A stretch of 64,000 nucleotides of DNA from Bacteriovoracaceae bacterium UBA6153 (lineage in GTDB: Bacteria > Bdellovibrionota > Bacteriovoracia > Bacteriovoracales > Bacteriovoracaceae), in NCBI GenBank assembly GCA_002428265.1, contig DIUR01000023.1, positions 310,001-374,000 of the forward strand, written 5' to 3'. The notes beneath the pieces are model-generated. The model ran no database searches. It was not told the origin of the DNA and was given only the letters and a program-made list of their open reading frames with translations. Position 1 is the stretch's first letter, and each line of letters opens with the position of its first letter. The position numbers and the translations under genes are program-made. Shown piece after piece: positions 34,119 through 42,875 of this stretch.

Positions 34119-34997
34119 ATGAAAAACAGTGTTCAAATTGTGATTGAATCTAGAGGCAAAGACCTGGCAGGAATGCCAATTGAAAGAGTGCTACCATGGG
34201 CAAAAAAAAGAATGGTTGGCCCCTTTATTTTTCTCGATCACATGGGGCCGGCCCATTTTGATAACCATTTAAAAATGACCGTTAATGCTCATCCGCATAT
34301 CGGTTTATCGACACTCACTTATCTTTTTGAAGGAAGGATTCACCATAGAGACAGTTTAGGCTCTTCTGTCGTTATTGTCCCGGGCGAAGTCAATTGGATG
34401 ACTGCGGGAAGTGGAATCTCTCACTCTGAGAAAACTCCAACCGAAGATATTGGAAAAGCGATGACACTTCATGGATTACAATTCTGGGTGGCCTTGCCTG
34501 ATCATTTAGAAGACTGTGAACCTAGTTTTTTAAATTTTAAGAGTCATGAAATACCAAAAATTCAAAGTGAGAAGTGTGAGATAGACGTTGTTGTAGGGGA
34601 GTATGCTGAACATAAATCTCCAGTGGTGCCTTACAGTCCGATGATCTTTTTAAATATAGCTGCCAAATCTGATTTTCAATTTCGTTACCAAACTAAAAAA
34701 TTTGAATGTGCACTTTATCTGATTAATGGATCAATCAAAGTTGATAATGTGACTTACCAAAATCATGAAATGATTGTTTTTGAAAAAGGCGCAGATATTG
34801 AAGTCGACATTTTAGAAGGAACTTTATGTGTTTTGATCGGTGGGGAGACTTTTCCAAAAGATAAGCTGATCTGGTGGAATTTCGTTTCAAGCTCGAAAGA
34901 AAAGCTTCAAGCGGCCCGTGAGAATTGGAATGCTGGAAATTTTCCACAGGTTCCAGGTGACTCCGAAATCATCAGAGCGCCCGAGACGATGATCTAG
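34119..34997 (+). CDS. Pirin family protein
   Basis: A 292 aa bicupin protein of the pirin family. The N-terminal cupin carries the metal ligands His58 and His60 in NAHPHIGLST and His102/Glu104 in SGISHSEKT. The GPFIFLDHMGP and LQFWVALP signatures are present. Bacterial pirins act as quercetinases or modulate enzyme complexes and redox responses. It starts directly after the aldo/keto reductase stop. Its 3' end overlaps the stop of the convergent histidine kinase by 4 bases. Confidence 0.92.
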   Translation: MKNSVQIVIESRGKDLAGMPIERVLPWAKKRMVGPFIFLDHMGPAHFDNHLKMTVNAHPHIGLSTLTYLFEGRIHHRDSLGSSVVIVPGEVNWMTAGSGISHSEKTPTEDIGKAMTLHGLQFWVALPDHLEDCEPSFLNFKSHEIPKIQSEKCEIDVVVGEYAEHKSPVVPYSPMIFLNIAAKSDFQFRYQTKKFECALYLINGSIKVDNVTYQNHEMIVFEKGADIEVDILEGTLCVLIGGETFPKDKLIWWNFVSSSKEKLQAARENWNAGNFPQVPGDSEIIRAPETMI

Positions 34998-36550
34998 TGA
35001 ATCGTCTCTATCATTGATACCAGATAATTAAAATCAATGGGCTTTGTAATGTGATCAAAGAAGCCTGCATTTTTAGTTTTTAATCTATCTTCTGGCATTG
35101 CATGGGCGGTTAAGGCAATGACCGGAATTTTAGACTTAAGATTTTTTAATTCTTTGATTACTTGAAAACCATTCATCTCTGGCATTTCAATATCCATGAG
35201 AATGACATCATATTTTTTAGACTTAATTCTCATCAAGGCCTCTTTACCGTCGTTTACGCAGTCAGGCTCTCCACCATATGAGTTTAAAAATAATTTGATA
35301 ATCTCCAGATTGTCGATGGAGTCATCAACGACTAGTATTGATTTCTCTTTTAAGCAGTTTTCATGGTTTTCATGAGGAAGCTCTACGGGTTTTATTTTTA
35401 CAGAGCTACGTAAGGTTTTATAATCAGTAAATTTAATACTGAAAATACAACCTTCTCCGTGTTTTGTACTTACTAGTTCCACATCGCCTCCCAGCGCTTC
35501 AGCTATTCTTCTTGATAAGACCAGGCCCAATCCAGATCCTTTAGTCAATTTATTGTGATGACCTTTTATCTGGGCATAGGGACGAAAGATTTTTATAACT
35601 TCATCTTGGGTGAGGCCAACTCCGGAATCTTTGATAAAAATCTTGAAAATGTTTTTATCCAAATGCTCTTCAGCTAACTCTACTTTGATTTGTATAACAC
35701 CTTCGTCGGTGAATTTAATTGCGTTGCCAATAAGGTTGATAAGGATCTGGCGCAATCTGCTAGCATCACTAATGATAGTATCAACAACGAGGTTATGAGG
35801 CTCAACAATGATTGCGATCTTTTTTGCATCACAGGCAGGTTGAAAAAGATCAACGACATCTTTAATGGTGTCGTTTAAATTGAACTGTCCCATTTCGATA
35901 TCAATTCTTCCAGCTTCAATTTTTGATAAGTCTAAAACGTCGTTGATAACTCTGTTTAAGTTTTTGCCATTTTTTAAAATGACATCAAGATAGTGATTCA
36001 TATTCTCAGTGAGGTTTTGTTCTTTTTGCAAATATTCTGCAAAACCTAGCATGGCCCCAAGAGGTGTTCTAATCTCGTGGCTGATGTCTGCAATAAATTG
36101 TGATTTAAGCTTAAGAGCTTTGGTGGCCGACATTTCAGAAGATCTTAGAGCATCTTCTTTATTTTTTCTTGAAGTCAGATCTTTTGTAATTTTTGAATAA
36201 CCTATATGGCGGCCACTTCTATCATTTAAGCGGTTGATGATGATATCTGCCCAAAATTTTGAACCATCCTTTCTCACGCACCAGTTTTCAATTTCAAAGT
36301 GACCAAGTTTTTTAGCTTGCCTCAATTCATACTCAGGATATTTTTTTCCAATATCTTCCATCGTATAAAAGCGAGCGAAGTGAGTGCCGACCACTTCACT
36401 GGTTTGAAAGCCCGTAAGATTTTTTGCTCCACAGTTTGAAGAAAGAATAATTCCTCTCTTATCCAAAATATATACGGCGTAGTCCACCATTGAATCAATG
36501 GCGAGCTTCGACATTTCATAGGAATTTGATAATTCTCTAATCGCATGCAT
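34994..36550 (-). CDS. Hybrid sensor histidine kinase (PAS-HisKA-HATPase-REC)
   Basis: A 518 aa cytoplasmic hybrid kinase without membrane segments. A PAS domain (about 20-125, with a PAC-like GYSKITKDLTSRK end) senses an internal signal. HisKA has the phospho-acceptor His158 in ADISHEIRTPLG. The ATPase domain has N-box Asn276 (NLIGNAIKF), DSGVGL at 308-313 and GSGLGL at 338-343. A receiver domain ends the protein, with phospho-acceptor Asp453 in VILMDIEMPEMNG and Lys503. No DNA-binding partner is adjacent. It is divergent from the rhomboid gene across a 277-base region. Confidence 0.93.
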   Translation of the reverse strand: MHAIRELSNSYEMSKLAIDSMVDYAVYILDKRGIILSSNCGAKNLTGFQTSEVVGTHFARFYTMEDIGKKYPEYELRQAKKLGHFEIENWCVRKDGSKFWADIIINRLNDRSGRHIGYSKITKDLTSRKNKEDALRSSEMSATKALKLKSQFIADISHEIRTPLGAMLGFAEYLQKEQNLTENMNHYLDVILKNGKNLNRVINDVLDLSKIEAGRIDIEMGQFNLNDTIKDVVDLFQPACDAKKIAIIVEPHNLVVDTIISDASRLRQILINLIGNAIKFTDEGVIQIKVELAEEHLDKNIFKIFIKDSGVGLTQDEVIKIFRPYAQIKGHHNKLTKGSGLGLVLSRRIAEALGGDVELVSTKHGEGCIFSIKFTDYKTLRSSVKIKPVELPHENHENCLKEKSILVVDDSIDNLEIIKLFLNSYGGEPDCVNDGKEALMRIKSKKYDVILMDIEMPEMNGFQVIKELKNLKSKIPVIALTAHAMPEDRLKTKNAGFFDHITKPIDFNYLVSMIETIH

Positions 36551-36683
36551 TTTAAACCTCGTTGAGTTTCGTAGCTTACACTATACGATTTCATGACCGC
36601 ACCTCATTTAAAACTCAATATTGTATTAAGAAAGTTCCTTAGTGTATCAATACAAACTAAGTCGATTACTCTTTGATAATTCA

Positions 36684-36781
36684 CTTAAGAATTCAAAATA
36701 TAAGACTTTCTTAAGACCTATGTAAGCCAAATTATATTGATGGGAGTTGTTACCATTTTGTAACTACAAAAAATTCTTAAG
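36684..36781. repeat. Three TTCTTAAG motifs in the kinase/rhomboid intergenic region
   Basis: The octamer TTCTTAAG occurs at 36708-36715 and 36774-36781, and as its complement at 36684-36691, within a 277-base AT-rich divergent region (36551-36827). The last copy abuts a possible -10 (TAAAAT, 36783-36788) for the rhomboid gene. No gene is seen in the region. Confidence 0.4.
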
Positions 36782-36827
36782 ATAAAATAGAGTTCACCCT
36801 TGCAACTTTTGTAGGTATTACCATCTT

Positions 36828-37580
36828 ATGGACATGGAAATTAAAACATACATTAAAGAAAATTGGCTGACAAAGAATCCACTGAGTGACGGTCTCAACC
36901 CAACTCTTATTTTAATGTGTCTCTTGCTGTTTACCAGCTTCATTTATATCAACAATTATTTCAATGCCCCTCAGTGGATGTCGGTCACGGGTGAGTTAGT
37001 TTTTTCAAAGCATGAGTGGTGGAGAGCATGGACCACTCTTTTTGCTCATGGCGATTTATCACACATACTAAGTAATCTATTTTTATTTTTCCCTTTTTCC
37101 TATTATCTTATTGCTTACTACGGTTATATGTTTTTTCCGGTCTTCGGTTTTTTTGCAGGCGGCCTGGTCAATCTTGTCGTATTACAAACTATGCCTGAGC
37201 AAGTTGGACTCATTGGAGTCTCAGGTGTTGTGAACTGGATGGGAGGAGCATGGCTGGCACTATCGTGGCTTGTGGACCGCAGAGAGTCCCGCGGAAGAAG
37301 AGTTCTAAAAGTCGTGGCCGTAACGATTGTCCTTTTTATTCCAGATCAATTCAGACCCGATGTCAGCTACCTTAGCCATTTTCTTGGTTATTTTGCAGGT
37401 ATGGCCAGCGGGATTCTTTATTATTTTATAAATAGAAAAAAATTTCTTCTCGCTGAAGTCATTGAAGAAATTCCTGATGAAGACAGTGTCTGGGGTGAAG
37501 ACTTTGAGTTTGTAGACGAGCAAAACTACGCTACAGATCAGATGATTTCAGAGTCCCATTATCGTCAAAAGGAATTGTAA
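36828..37580 (+). CDS. Rhomboid family intramembrane serine protease
   Basis: A 250 aa membrane protease with about six helices. The catalytic serine is Ser132 in GVSGVVNWMGG and the histidine is His184 in SYLSHFLGYFAG. The conserved L1-loop/TM2 pattern RAWTTLFAHGDLSHILSNL is present, so it should be active. The C-terminal 50 residues form an acidic cytoplasmic tail (EEIPDEDSVWGEDFEF). Rhomboids cut single-pass substrates within the membrane, and the substrate is unknown. The 3' end overlaps the convergent LEA-lipoprotein gene by 50 bases. Confidence 0.92.
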   Translation: MDMEIKTYIKENWLTKNPLSDGLNPTLILMCLLLFTSFIYINNYFNAPQWMSVTGELVFSKHEWWRAWTTLFAHGDLSHILSNLFLFFPFSYYLIAYYGYMFFPVFGFFAGGLVNLVVLQTMPEQVGLIGVSGVVNWMGGAWLALSWLVDRRESRGRRVLKVVAVTIVLFIPDQFRPDVSYLSHFLGYFAGMASGILYYFINRKKFLLAEVIEEIPDEDSVWGEDFEFVDEQNYATDQMISESHYRQKEL

Positions 37581-37992
37581 AAGGTCCGATCTCGGTTGAT
37601 CCTTTCACTCTGTAAGGCATTCCCTGACTATCAAGAAGCATTAAGGCCGAGCTTATTATATCTTTATAAGAAATTCGAATAGGCAATGTAACGACAGTGG
37701 TTTCTTTTTTCTTCACCACAACTTTATCTTTCATTGTTCCAGAAGTAATGGTTTTTGAATTTATATCTAATTGGTATTTTAAATTCTTAACGTCAAAGTC
37801 AATGTTGTTTGGATTTGCCACCTTCAAGACGATTTCAAGATCAGCACTAAGGGCAGAGAGTTTGGCAATATTCACAGTTTCCAAAGTGACCTTAGGTGGT
37901 TCGATGGCCTTTTTTAAGCTCGAGCATCCTGCAAACATGAATGCAGCAAAAAGAGTAGTCAATGCTAATAAAATTTTTGTTTTCATAGGCAT
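37531..37992 (-). CDS. LEA type 2 family lipoprotein
   Basis: A 153 aa lipoprotein with lipobox FAGC at about residue 22 after a hydrophobic signal. The mature part is one LEA14/WHy-type beta-sandwich (LKVANPNNIDFDVKNLKYQLDINSK is the family hallmark). The family occurs in bacteria, archaea and plants, with a loose link to desiccation or envelope stress. The final residues overlap the rhomboid gene on the other strand by 50 bases. Confidence 0.85.
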   Translation of the reverse strand: MPMKTKILLALTTLFAAFMFAGCSSLKKAIEPPKVTLETVNIAKLSALSADLEIVLKVANPNNIDFDVKNLKYQLDINSKTITSGTMKDKVVVKKKETTVVTLPIRISYKDIISSALMLLDSQGMPYRVKGSTEIGPFTIPFDDNGTLKSSDL

Positions 37993-38043
37993 CCATTCTC
38001 CCTGACTCCTTGAGATTCTGCAAGTCTCAGGACATAATCAATT

Positions 38044-38535
38044 ATGGAAAAAATTAAAATAATAAAGGCCTCAGTTAAAGATATTCCTCATATTCTGATG
38101 TTCATTAGAGAGCTGGCCATCTATGAAAAACTTGAGCATGAAGTGGTCGTAACGGCCGAGCTTTTAGAATCTAATCTTTTTGGAGACAAGTCCCATGCAG
38201 AGGTCATCTTTATAGAAAAAGACGGCGTTAAGGTCGGATTTGCCCTTTATTTCATCAATTTTTCAACCTTCCTTGGACGCCCTGGAATTTATCTTGAAGA
38301 CTTATTTGTTCTACCAACTGAGCGCGGTCTGGGGCTGGGCAAAAAGCTACTTGCTCATATTGCAAAAATTGCAGTGGATAGAGGTTACGGAAGATTTGAG
38401 TGGTCGGTGCTGGATTGGAATACTCCGGCCATTGAGTTTTATCGCTCTATAGGAGCAACTCCCATGGCGGAGTGGACAGTACAAAGAATGACCGGTGAGA
38501 GTCTTGTAAAGCTAGCAGCTCTTGCTAAGAATTAG
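38044..38535 (+). CDS. GNAT family N-acetyltransferase
   Basis: A 163 aa acetyltransferase with the spermidine/diamine-acetyltransferase-like pattern: FIRELAIYEKLEHEV near the start, the YLEDLFVLPTERGLGLGKKLL acetyl-CoA loop (R/Q-x-x-G-x-G) and the FEWSVLDWNTPAIEFYRSIGA motif. Members acetylate polyamines or small amines, including thialysine. The gene stands alone, divergent from the lipoprotein and convergent with the SDR gene (its stop adjoins that of the SDR). Confidence 0.9.
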   Translation: MEKIKIIKASVKDIPHILMFIRELAIYEKLEHEVVVTAELLESNLFGDKSHAEVIFIEKDGVKVGFALYFINFSTFLGRPGIYLEDLFVLPTERGLGLGKKLLAHIAKIAVDRGYGRFEWSVLDWNTPAIEFYRSIGATPMAEWTVQRMTGESLVKLAALAKN

Positions 38536-40086
38536 TTACCAATCAATTGGTTTATAATCTTTTAAGAATTGCCCACACCAATGTTTACCAGAATTAATCC
38601 CATCAATAAATGGATCACAAATTCTAGCGGCCCCATCGACGATATCAAGTGGTGGTTGGAAATCGTGCACGGCCTGTTTGTTTTTTGAAATCTCTGCCGG
38701 GTCTTCATCTGTTACCCAACCAGTATCGACAGCATTCATAAAAATTCCGTCTTTAGCAAAGTCAGAAGCAGAGGTATGGGTCATCATATTAAGCGCGGCC
38801 TTGGCCATGTTAGTATGAGGGTGACGGTCTTCTTTTTTGAAGCGATAAAATTTTCCTTCCATCGCAGTCACATTCACAATATGTTTTTTACCAGTGTAGT
38901 CTCTCCTCATCATGTGAACCAGACGGTTACATAAAACGAAAGGGGCCACGGCATTCACTAATTGAACTTCTAGCATTTCTGGCGTCTGGATTTCTCCAAG
39001 ACGAAGTCTCCAGCTGTTTGTTTTACGAAGATCGACTTGTTGAAGATCAGCATCAAGCTGTCCTTCAGGGAAAACTTCGGCAGCTACCAGAGAGTTATCA
39101 TAGCTATAAGGAATTTGAGAAAGCTCTGCAGACGCTCTGATACCAATTCCCGGGCCTTCTCCATGCCATGTTACTGGCAAAGCAGCTTCAGTTGAAATGT
39201 CACCATGAGTGATCTGATTGAGTTCTACTTTAAAGTCCTGGTGGTTCTTTAAAAGCAATTGAGCAGAGGGATCAATATCATGAAAATTAAGTAATTCGTT
39301 TTCCATCAAGTGCGTATAAAACCCAGGAGGACGTCTTACTGTTTGAGCAGCGTTGTTGATTAAAACATCAAGGCGATCAAATTTGTGTTCGATGTAGCTG
39401 GCAAAAATTTCAACTGATGGAGTGTGACGAAGATCCAGACCGTGAATATGAAGTCTATCTTTCCAGTCATTGAAGTCTGCTTCTTTGGCATATCTTTGAG
39501 CAGAGTCTACTGGGAATCTTGTGGTCGCAATCACAGTTGCACCTGATCTCAGCATCATTAAAACGGCATGGTATCCGATTTTTAAACGTGAACCAGTGAT
39601 GAGTGCCACCTGGCCTGTCATGTCTGTGCGTTGAAAACGCTTATGGTAATTGAAGTCTCCACATTCCTTGCACATTGTATCGTAGAAGAAGTGCAGCTTT
39701 GTGAACTCAGCTTTACACACGTAACAGTTTCTTGCGCTATCGAGCTCTGGAGCTTCAGCGTATGCTTTATCACTATCAAGCAATAGTTGCTCAGGAGCAA
39801 CGAAGACAGTGTTCTCGCGAGCACTTCTGATTCCAGTCATGGCGCGCTTTAATCTATTTTGTTCGATCTGTTGTTTTTGTTTAAAGATTTTTACGTCTTT
39901 ATCACGCTTTTTTATTTCAGCTTTATCAGGACGTGAAATCGTTCCCGCTGCTTTAAAGAGCGCAACTCTTTGCTCATGAGTGAGTTCAGTTAGAAGTTCG
40001 CTGTTATTCACAACGTGTTCTAAAATTGAAATACTCTCAATGACATCTTTTAAAGAAATGGTTTTCATAGGCGCAATGACTACCAT
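38536..40086 (-). CDS. Large SDR-family protein with N-terminal zinc knuckle and altered active site
   Basis: A 516 aa protein. Residues 1-115 are a helical, basic region. C121/C124 and C139/C142 form a rubredoxin-like zinc knuckle, and an SDR Rossmann domain follows from about 155. The cofactor motif TGSRLKIG (164-171) and LINNAAQ are intact. In the YxxxK position the sequence reads T425-N-M-A-K429, so the catalytic Tyr is replaced. An insertion of about 100 residues separates the NNAA and YxxxK regions. It may bind NAD(P) without normal dehydrogenase chemistry. It is last in the thiolase-hydrolase-SDR operon. An alternative ATG at 40068 is equally possible, as neither has a ribosome site. 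Confidence 0.82.
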   Translation of the reverse strand: MVVIAPMKTISLKDVIESISILEHVVNNSELLTELTHEQRVALFKAAGTISRPDKAEIKKRDKDVKIFKQKQQIEQNRLKRAMTGIRSARENTVFVAPEQLLLDSDKAYAEAPELDSARNCYVCKAEFTKLHFFYDTMCKECGDFNYHKRFQRTDMTGQVALITGSRLKIGYHAVLMMLRSGATVIATTRFPVDSAQRYAKEADFNDWKDRLHIHGLDLRHTPSVEIFASYIEHKFDRLDVLINNAAQTVRRPPGFYTHLMENELLNFHDIDPSAQLLLKNHQDFKVELNQITHGDISTEAALPVTWHGEGPGIGIRASAELSQIPYSYDNSLVAAEVFPEGQLDADLQQVDLRKTNSWRLRLGEIQTPEMLEVQLVNAVAPFVLCNRLVHMMRRDYTGKKHIVNVTAMEGKFYRFKKEDRHPHTNMAKAALNMMTHTSASDFAKDGIFMNAVDTGWVTDEDPAEISKNKQAVHDFQPPLDIVDGAARICDPFIDGINSGKHWCGQFLKDYKPIDW

Positions 40087-40112
40087 GAATGCACTGGATA
40101 ATCAATGGAACT

Positions 40113-40937
40113 TCAGGAAATCTCGCCTATAAATTCAGCCACTTCTCCCAAGACTTTTGGATCTTTTAAGATGCGACGGTGACCTAGGCCTTGGGTTGTG
40201 AGAAGGCGGGCACCTGGCCAGGCCTTGACGATCGCTGTGGCCGATAAATAATTGACGGCATTGTCACCCTCATCGTGAACAACAAAAACTGGTAAATGCA
40301 GGCCTGCTCCAATTTTTCCAATATTTAAATCAGTGGGTTTTATTCCCGCAAAGTTTGTGATCATGACTTCAAAGGCCGCTTGTGATGCAGCTCCAAGTCC
40401 AAAGGACGATCCGAAAAACTGAACGACTCTGTCATAAAAAGCAGGACTCGCGACAAGAACTAAACTTTTTACTTTAAGCCCTCTTGAAGCAGCAAGAACG
40501 GCACATCCACCACCGAAGGAGTGAGCAATAACTGAGTGAGCACCACTTGGGTCGAGTTCTCTTTGAGCGTTGATAATGAAGTCTGCATAGTGAGCAGGAT
40601 TAGTCATGCCACCTGGACTTGTTCCGTGGCCTGGGCCATCGAGAGCGACCACTCGAAAATTTTTATCGACAAGATTTTTAGCAAAGGCAGACAGCTGCGT
40701 TCCTCTACCATTCCATCCGTGAATAAGCATCACGAGTGGGTGAGAAGGATTTCCCCATTCAAAAGCAGCGATACCATTATTTAAAGTGAACTGTTTTGAG
40801 AGATGAAACATCTCCATCTCAGAATCAGGTCTCGCTATGCGAATAGGAGTAGCAAAAAATTTCAAAGCAATTCTGGCGGCGAGCTTCGGCGCCAGAATTG
40901 AGAAGTATTTCATAAATTTAGGTAAGTGCTTTTTCAT
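40113..40937 (-). CDS. Alpha/beta hydrolase
   Basis: A 274 aa alpha/beta-hydrolase-fold enzyme. HGWNGRGTQ supplies the oxyanion-hole loop, AHSFGGG is the nucleophile elbow (Ser in SVIAHSFGGG), and the late acid and His are in VHDEGDNAVN and GLGHRRIL. An N-terminal basic helix precedes the core. The gene begins 5 bases after the thiolase stop and ends 26 bases before the SDR start, so it is the middle gene of a lipid or acyl-CoA operon. The thioester or ester substrate is unknown. Confidence 0.87.
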   Translation of the reverse strand: MKKHLPKFMKYFSILAPKLAARIALKFFATPIRIARPDSEMEMFHLSKQFTLNNGIAAFEWGNPSHPLVMLIHGWNGRGTQLSAFAKNLVDKNFRVVALDGPGHGTSPGGMTNPAHYADFIINAQRELDPSGAHSVIAHSFGGGCAVLAASRGLKVKSLVLVASPAFYDRVVQFFGSSFGLGAASQAAFEVMITNFAGIKPTDLNIGKIGAGLHLPVFVVHDEGDNAVNYLSATAIVKAWPGARLLTTQGLGHRRILKDPKVLGEVAEFIGEIS

Positions 40938-40942
40938 TATGA

Positions 40943-42226
40943 CTATGGTCTCTCTATAATAGCTGCTACACCCATACCACCTGCTGTACAGATTGAGATG
41001 AGTCCGCGGCCTGAGCCTTTTTCAGCAAGTGTTTTTGCAAGACTTGCAATAATTCTTCCACCTGTTGCAGCGAAAGGATGTCCAAGAGCTAAGCTTCCGC
41101 CTTTAACGTTTAGTTTATTTCTATCAATTGATCCCATCGCTTCTGATCTACCTAAGTTTTTCGTGCAGTACTCTTTTGACTCCCAAGCTTTAAGTGTGCA
41201 TAAAACTTGTCCAGCAAACGCTTCGTGAATTTCGTAAAAATCAAAATCCTGTAGTGTTAAATTATTTCTTTGAAGTAGTCTTGAAACGGCGTAAGTCGGG
41301 GCCATTAATAATCCTTCGCCTTTTACAAAATCAACAGCAGAGTATTCAGCATCAACAAAGTAGGCAAGGATAGGAAGCTTATGTTTATCAGCGAAGTCTT
41401 CACTGCCTAGTAAAACGGCAGAAGCTCCATCTGTCAGCGCGGTTGAGTTTCCGGCCGTCAGTGTTCCAGAACCAGTCTTATCAAAAGCTGGTTTTAGTTT
41501 TGCGAGTTTTTCTATAGTTGTATCTGGGCGAAGAATAGAATCCTTTTTTAATCCTTTAAAATCAAAAATTAAATCCTGGTGAAAGCCAGCTTCATAAGCA
41601 CGAGCGGCCTTTTGATGACTTTCAAAGGCCAGTTGATCTTGTTCGGCCTGAGAAACTTTCCATTCTTTAACCATGAGTTCAGTGTGCTGACCCATCGACA
41701 TTCCGGTCTGAGGCTCTTGCACAACAGGGAATTGTGGTTTTAAGTATTGAGGTTTAATTGTTGAGAGAAGTTTTAATTTTTCAATTAACGTTGGAGCTTT
41801 TTGAAACTCCATCATGATCCACGAGAACTCGTGAGGAAGAACGCCTGCGATATCACTGTTAGTATCTGTTCCACCGGCGATTCCACTTTCAATTTGTCCG
41901 CTGGCAATTTTTAGTGCAATTTGAGCGGCAGTCTCTAGCCCTGTTCCACAAGCACGTTGAACATCGTATCCTGGAGTATGAGGATGAAGTCCTGATTTTA
42001 AAACCGCTTCTCTGGTCATGTTCCAGTCTTCAGCATTTTTCATGACGGCACCAGTAGCAACGTCACCAAGCTGAACATTATTTATTTTCGTTTTATTAAC
42101 TAGGTCTCTTAAGACGGCCGTCATTAACTCTTTATTGGAAGTCTTATTGTAGTGTGAAAAGGATTTTGTAAAAGGTGTTCTCGATCCTGCGATAATGGCC
42201 ACTGGGCGCATCGTTGTTGTTTTCAT
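40943..42226 (-). CDS. Thiolase (acetyl-CoA acyltransferase, FadI-like)
   Basis: A 427 aa thiolase that cleaves or forms 3-ketoacyl-CoA. The acylated Cys93 lies in QRACGTGLETA. The C-terminal pair GHPFAATGGRI (His) and CTAGGMGVAAI (Cys) completes the triad, and the NEAF-like loop reads EIHEAFAGQVL. AAGGAAGC precedes the ATG at a good distance. The HEAF variant and length fit the FadI/trifunctional-type group. It is the first gene of the three-gene operon divergent from a TetR regulator across 67 bases, so it probably falls under that repressor. Confidence 0.93.
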   Translation of the reverse strand: MKTTTMRPVAIIAGSRTPFTKSFSHYNKTSNKELMTAVLRDLVNKTKINNVQLGDVATGAVMKNAEDWNMTREAVLKSGLHPHTPGYDVQRACGTGLETAAQIALKIASGQIESGIAGGTDTNSDIAGVLPHEFSWIMMEFQKAPTLIEKLKLLSTIKPQYLKPQFPVVQEPQTGMSMGQHTELMVKEWKVSQAEQDQLAFESHQKAARAYEAGFHQDLIFDFKGLKKDSILRPDTTIEKLAKLKPAFDKTGSGTLTAGNSTALTDGASAVLLGSEDFADKHKLPILAYFVDAEYSAVDFVKGEGLLMAPTYAVSRLLQRNNLTLQDFDFYEIHEAFAGQVLCTLKAWESKEYCTKNLGRSEAMGSIDRNKLNVKGGSLALGHPFAATGGRIIASLAKTLAEKGSGRGLISICTAGGMGVAAIIERP

Positions 42227-42257
42227 CTTATTAGCTTCCTTGGGTTATTTACCTTGA

Positions 42258-42286
42258 TTGACATTCTACCTACTGGTAGGTAGAAT
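42258..42286 (+). promoter_or_regulatory. TetR-gene promoter fully covered by an operator palindrome
   Basis: -35 TTGACA (42258-42263) and -10 TAGAAT (42281-42286) with a 17-base spacer. A palindrome with 11-base perfect arms (ATTCTACCTAC / GTAGGTAGAAT, 42263-42273 and 42276-42286) fills the spacer and -10. It is a typical TetR-family operator and implies tight autorepression. Confidence 0.88.
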
Positions 42287-42293
42287 ACACCTA

Positions 42294-42875
42294 ATGAGTA
42301 TTAAAAGCAACTCCAACAATACTAAAATGCAGGCCCTCGATGTGGCCCGTGGCTATCTCCAGACAGTGGGATATGGCGGTTTTAGCTTTCAGACCATTGC
42401 GGATTCCTTGGGCATTAAAAAGGCCAGCCTCCATTATTATTTCGCTTCTAAAGAAGATATGGGGATCGCTCTTTTAAAAGAGTATGAAGACAATCATAAG
42501 GCCTGGGCGCAGAAAGTGGCGCTTCTTCCGAGTAGAGTAAAACTTGAAAAGATGGTTAAAGGTTTCAAGTCACTGTCGTCAAAGAACCATATGATCTGCC
42601 CTGTAGGCTCTTTTATAACTGAGTTTCAGGCGGCCACACCTAAGATGAAGAAAAAAATAAAGCAGTTTCATTTTATCGTGCGAGACTGGCTGGTTGAGAC
42701 GATGGAGCAAGGGAAAAAAGAGGGGACAATCAAGAAGAGTCTTGATACACAAGTGGCAGCAGATTTGTTTCTTGCCACTCTTCAAGGGAGTGTGCAGGTC
42801 GCACGCATCCGCGGCGAAGAAGCAAGCTTGAATAAAATGCTGGAGCTTATGCTGGAAAATTTTTATGGCAAATAA
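42294..42875 (+). CDS. TetR family transcriptional repressor
   Basis: A 193 aa TetR-type repressor with an N-terminal helix-turn-helix (FSFQTIADSLGIKKASLHYYFASKEDMG, the family signature) and a helical ligand domain. The ATG at 42294 is 7 bases after the -10 box, so the mRNA would be leaderless or nearly so, and no ribosome site exists. The longer TTG start at 42258 lies inside the -35 and is rejected. It is divergent from the thiolase-hydrolase-SDR operon and shares the operator region, so it probably senses an acyl-CoA or fatty acid, as FadR/PsrA-type TetR proteins do. Confidence 0.9.
   Translation: MSIKSNSNNTKMQALDVARGYLQTVGYGGFSFQTIADSLGIKKASLHYYFASKEDMGIALLKEYEDNHKAWAQKVALLPSRVKLEKMVKGFKSLSSKNHMICPVGSFITEFQAATPKMKKKIKQFHFIVRDWLVETMEQGKKEGTIKKSLDTQVAADLFLATLQGSVQVARIRGEEASLNKMLELMLENFYGK

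Noticed and set aside
42258..42293. TTG start for the TetR gene at 42258
   Set aside because: It is part of the -35 box, and the first translated codons would be the operator. The ATG at 42294 is at the natural start.
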